The notes under the pieces were generated by a model. It searched no databases. It was not told the origin of the DNA and was given only the letters and a program-made list of their open reading frames with translations. A stretch of DNA of 64,000 nucleotides from Candidatus Krumholzibacteriia bacterium (GTDB lineage Bacteria > Krumholzibacteriota > Krumholzibacteriia > Krumholzibacteriales > Krumholzibacteriaceae): contig JAGLYV010000045.1 of the NCBI GenBank assembly GCA_023131975.1, positions 1 through 64,000 on the forward strand, given 5' to 3'. Shown here piece after piece: positions 62,697 through 64,000 of this stretch (position 1 is the stretch's first letter; each line of letters begins with the position of its first letter). Both the position numbers and the translations under genes were made by a program.

Positions 62697-62870
62697 TCCA
62701 ATTCACTCCTGTTTGAGAAGTAACATTTACAATTCGACCAGCCCGGTCAGCATCAGAAAGACCCTGGGGTTGAGCATTATGAGCTTTCGCCTCTGCTCAC
62801 CACCCCCTTTCGCGGCTCTGTGGCTGGATGACTGTTTCACCCAGCCACTTACCAACGAATTGCATCTTCC

Positions 62871-63416
62871 TTATTCACACAAGGACTTGATCGCACCCCA
62901 ACTCGTGTCGTCATTCGCCACACCCTCGGTCAGACATATCCATGATGTCAGACCGATGATCGAGAACATCTCGTTGTCGGGGCTATAGGTACCACGAAGC
63001 TCTCCACTATCAGGATGGGGACCGATCGTCAAAGGCGCATCCGGCATCTCTGCACAATCTAGCTTTGCATACAGAGTATAAGTCGCCAGCAGATCGTAAC
63101 CGTCAGGATAACCAGTCATCGGGGGCCAGAACGTAATCGCATGGCCAGTAAGAGGGTCGCCCATCTCCAGCGCAAAATTCGCTGGATAGGAAACACCACC
63201 CAATATGACATTCGGATCCATAAGCAGTTGATACTCAACCGCAGTGACGAAATAACTGTCCTGTACGAGGTACAGGTACGCGTTGAACGGCGTCATCGGC
63301 GCCACGGGGGTATAGTGCAGCACTCCACTGAACCATATACCCAGCGTCGGCGTGGCCGCCATCAACAATCCTGGTATCAGGAGAGCTACAGCAACTGTCA
63401 GCAGTACTCTCTTCAT
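62871..63416 (-). CDS. Small secreted protein, SWGAIKSL C-terminal motif family (distant member)
   Basis: The 181-residue protein has a signal peptide (LLTVAVALLIPGLLMAA). The domain includes FNAYLYLVQDSYFVTAVEYQ and LLATYTLYAKLDCAEMPDAP, and the end is NDDTSWGAIKSLCE. Overall similarity to the two downstream paralogs is weak (AVEYQ versus CAEYK at comparable position), but the last nine residues are almost the same. AAGGGAG precedes the ATG. It may be a divergent member of the same family or share only the C-terminal tag. Confidence 0.72.
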   Translation of the reverse strand: MKRVLLTVAVALLIPGLLMAATPTLGIWFSGVLHYTPVAPMTPFNAYLYLVQDSYFVTAVEYQLLMDPNVILGGVSYPANFALEMGDPLTGHAITFWPPMTGYPDGYDLLATYTLYAKLDCAEMPDAPLTIGPHPDSGELRGTYSPDNEMFSIIGLTSWICLTEGVANDDTSWGAIKSLCE

Positions 63417-63492
63417 AATCTAACTCCCTTTTCAATGCAGCCCAAAAGATGAATCATGTTCACAGGGTCGCCAGATAAATACAGCTTAGTGC

Positions 63493-64000
63493 TTAGAAGC
63501 ACTCGTGCTGGTAATGCTCCCCGATGAATGCGAAGTCACTCAGGTTACAATTGGTGTCGTCGTTGAAATCACAGCAGTCGTCATAGGTGGGATCACCAGT
63601 CGCCGTGTTGTACGCGAGACCAAAGATACCGAGATCGGACAGATTCACGAAACAGTCAGCGTTGAGGTCGGGGCTGACGATGATGATGTCGACACATGTG
63701 ACATCTACGCAACCCGGAGCATCAACCAGAGTCTTGCCCTGGATGGCAAGATAGATACCGTCGGTGAGAATACAGCCACCGCCGGCGATACGGCCGGAAA
63801 TCTCGGCGTATCCATTAGCATCGGTAAGCGCATCCGCAGCGAACGGAGACGAACACAGGCAGAGTTCCTGAAGAGGATCGCATGCCTGAATCCAGTAATC
63901 CGTCCAAGGAATACCCTCAATACCGTTGCCGAGTAGATCCCTAGCATTCAACCAGAGAAAATCGTTCCCAGTTCCACAACCATCATAGATGAACTCGAAA
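63493..64000 (-). CDS. Secreted protein with dockerin-like C-terminus (partial, 5' end beyond window)
   Basis: The frame is open to the right window edge, so the N-terminus is missing. The visible 168 residues contain a Cys-rich Ig-like module (CDPLQELCLCSSPFAADALT and ADANGYAEISGRIAGGG-type text, with a disulfide-rich pattern). The last about 60 residues form a dockerin-like pair of Ca-binding loops: DLNADCFVNLSDLGIFG and DFNDDTNCNLSDFAFIGEHY. The dockerin-type loops (DxNxDxxVNxxD) appear in many FCB secreted proteins. No cohesin partner is visible in the window. The first full internal start would be a TTG at 63951. Confidence 0.68.
   Translation of the reverse strand, partial: FEFIYDGCGTGNDFLWLNARDLLGNGIEGIPWTDYWIQACDPLQELCLCSSPFAADALTDANGYAEISGRIAGGGCILTDGIYLAIQGKTLVDAPGCVDVTCVDIIIVSPDLNADCFVNLSDLGIFGLAYNTATGDPTYDDCCDFNDDTNCNLSDFAFIGEHYQHECF

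Overview
The window is dense, GC-moderate bacterial chromosome with short intergenic gaps, many ATGA-type overlaps and good Shine-Dalgarno sequences (AGGAG/GGAGG). Several large secreted proteins end in the same cassette: an N-x-PNPFN motif followed by a FlgD-like immunoglobulin fold ending in GVYFYRL...KMVLLR or close to it. That cassette, a PorV/PorQ-like barrel, a gingipain-type C25 peptidase, dockerin-like repeats and abundant lipoproteins suggest a diderm of the FCB superphylum or a nearby candidate phylum (Krumholzibacteriota/Eisenbacteria-like). This assignment is inferred from gene style and not from a marker gene.

Layout. 1-7.4 kb: end of a UbiA-type prenyltransferase, a lipoprotein isoaspartyl methyltransferase overlapping an M48 lipoprotein protease, a dicarboxylate symporter with a membrane TPR protein, and a Na/Pi cotransporter with a PhoU tail. 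7.4-13.1 kb: an AT-richer heparinase II/III-like gene behind a 21-bp tandem repeat, a secreted Ig/FlgD-like protein and a PorV-like barrel. 13.1-17.6 kb: a polysaccharide operon (GT39-like/TPR, Wzz, O-antigen ligase). 17.8-22.8 kb: M1 aminopeptidase, then lepA-hemW. 22.9-25.4 kb: hcp divergent from a Crp/Fnr regulator with a palindromic operator between them. 25.7-34 kb: LiaI/LiaF-like pair, M28 peptidase, tldD-tldE, and a secreted repeat protein. 34.3-37.6 kb: beta-CASP nuclease and rhomboid-TPR protease. 37.7-42.4 kb: a four-gene minus-strand operon with two glycosyltransferases, a DegT-type aminotransferase and a thioredoxin-fold lipoprotein. 42.6-52.3 kb: RNA methyltransferase, PPi-type phosphofructokinase cluster, a prolyl-oligopeptidase/thioredoxin fusion, an MFS carrier and a C69 dipeptidase. 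52.8-57.1 kb: RRM protein, tRNA-Asp, and a cell-wall cluster (nagZ, SpoIID-like, shortened AnmK-like). 57.3-64 kb: C25 peptidase, three small secreted proteins sharing a C-terminal SWGA(I/V)KSL motif, and a dockerin-like protein cut by the window edge.

The most striking observation is at 37665-38882 on the minus strand. What looks like a broken gene is one continuous reading frame with a single in-frame TGA exactly where the first cysteine of a thioredoxin CPPC motif should be (T-[TGA]-P-P-C). A perfect 6-bp hairpin with a G-containing loop follows 10 nt after the TGA. This is best read as a selenocysteine-containing (UxxC) thioredoxin-like lipoprotein.

Other points worth attention are a shortened AnmK-like protein next to nagZ, the shared C-terminal motif of the small secreted family, a FNR-type palindrome driving hcp, and a thioredoxin-like tail with a C-S-D-S active site on an S9 peptidase.
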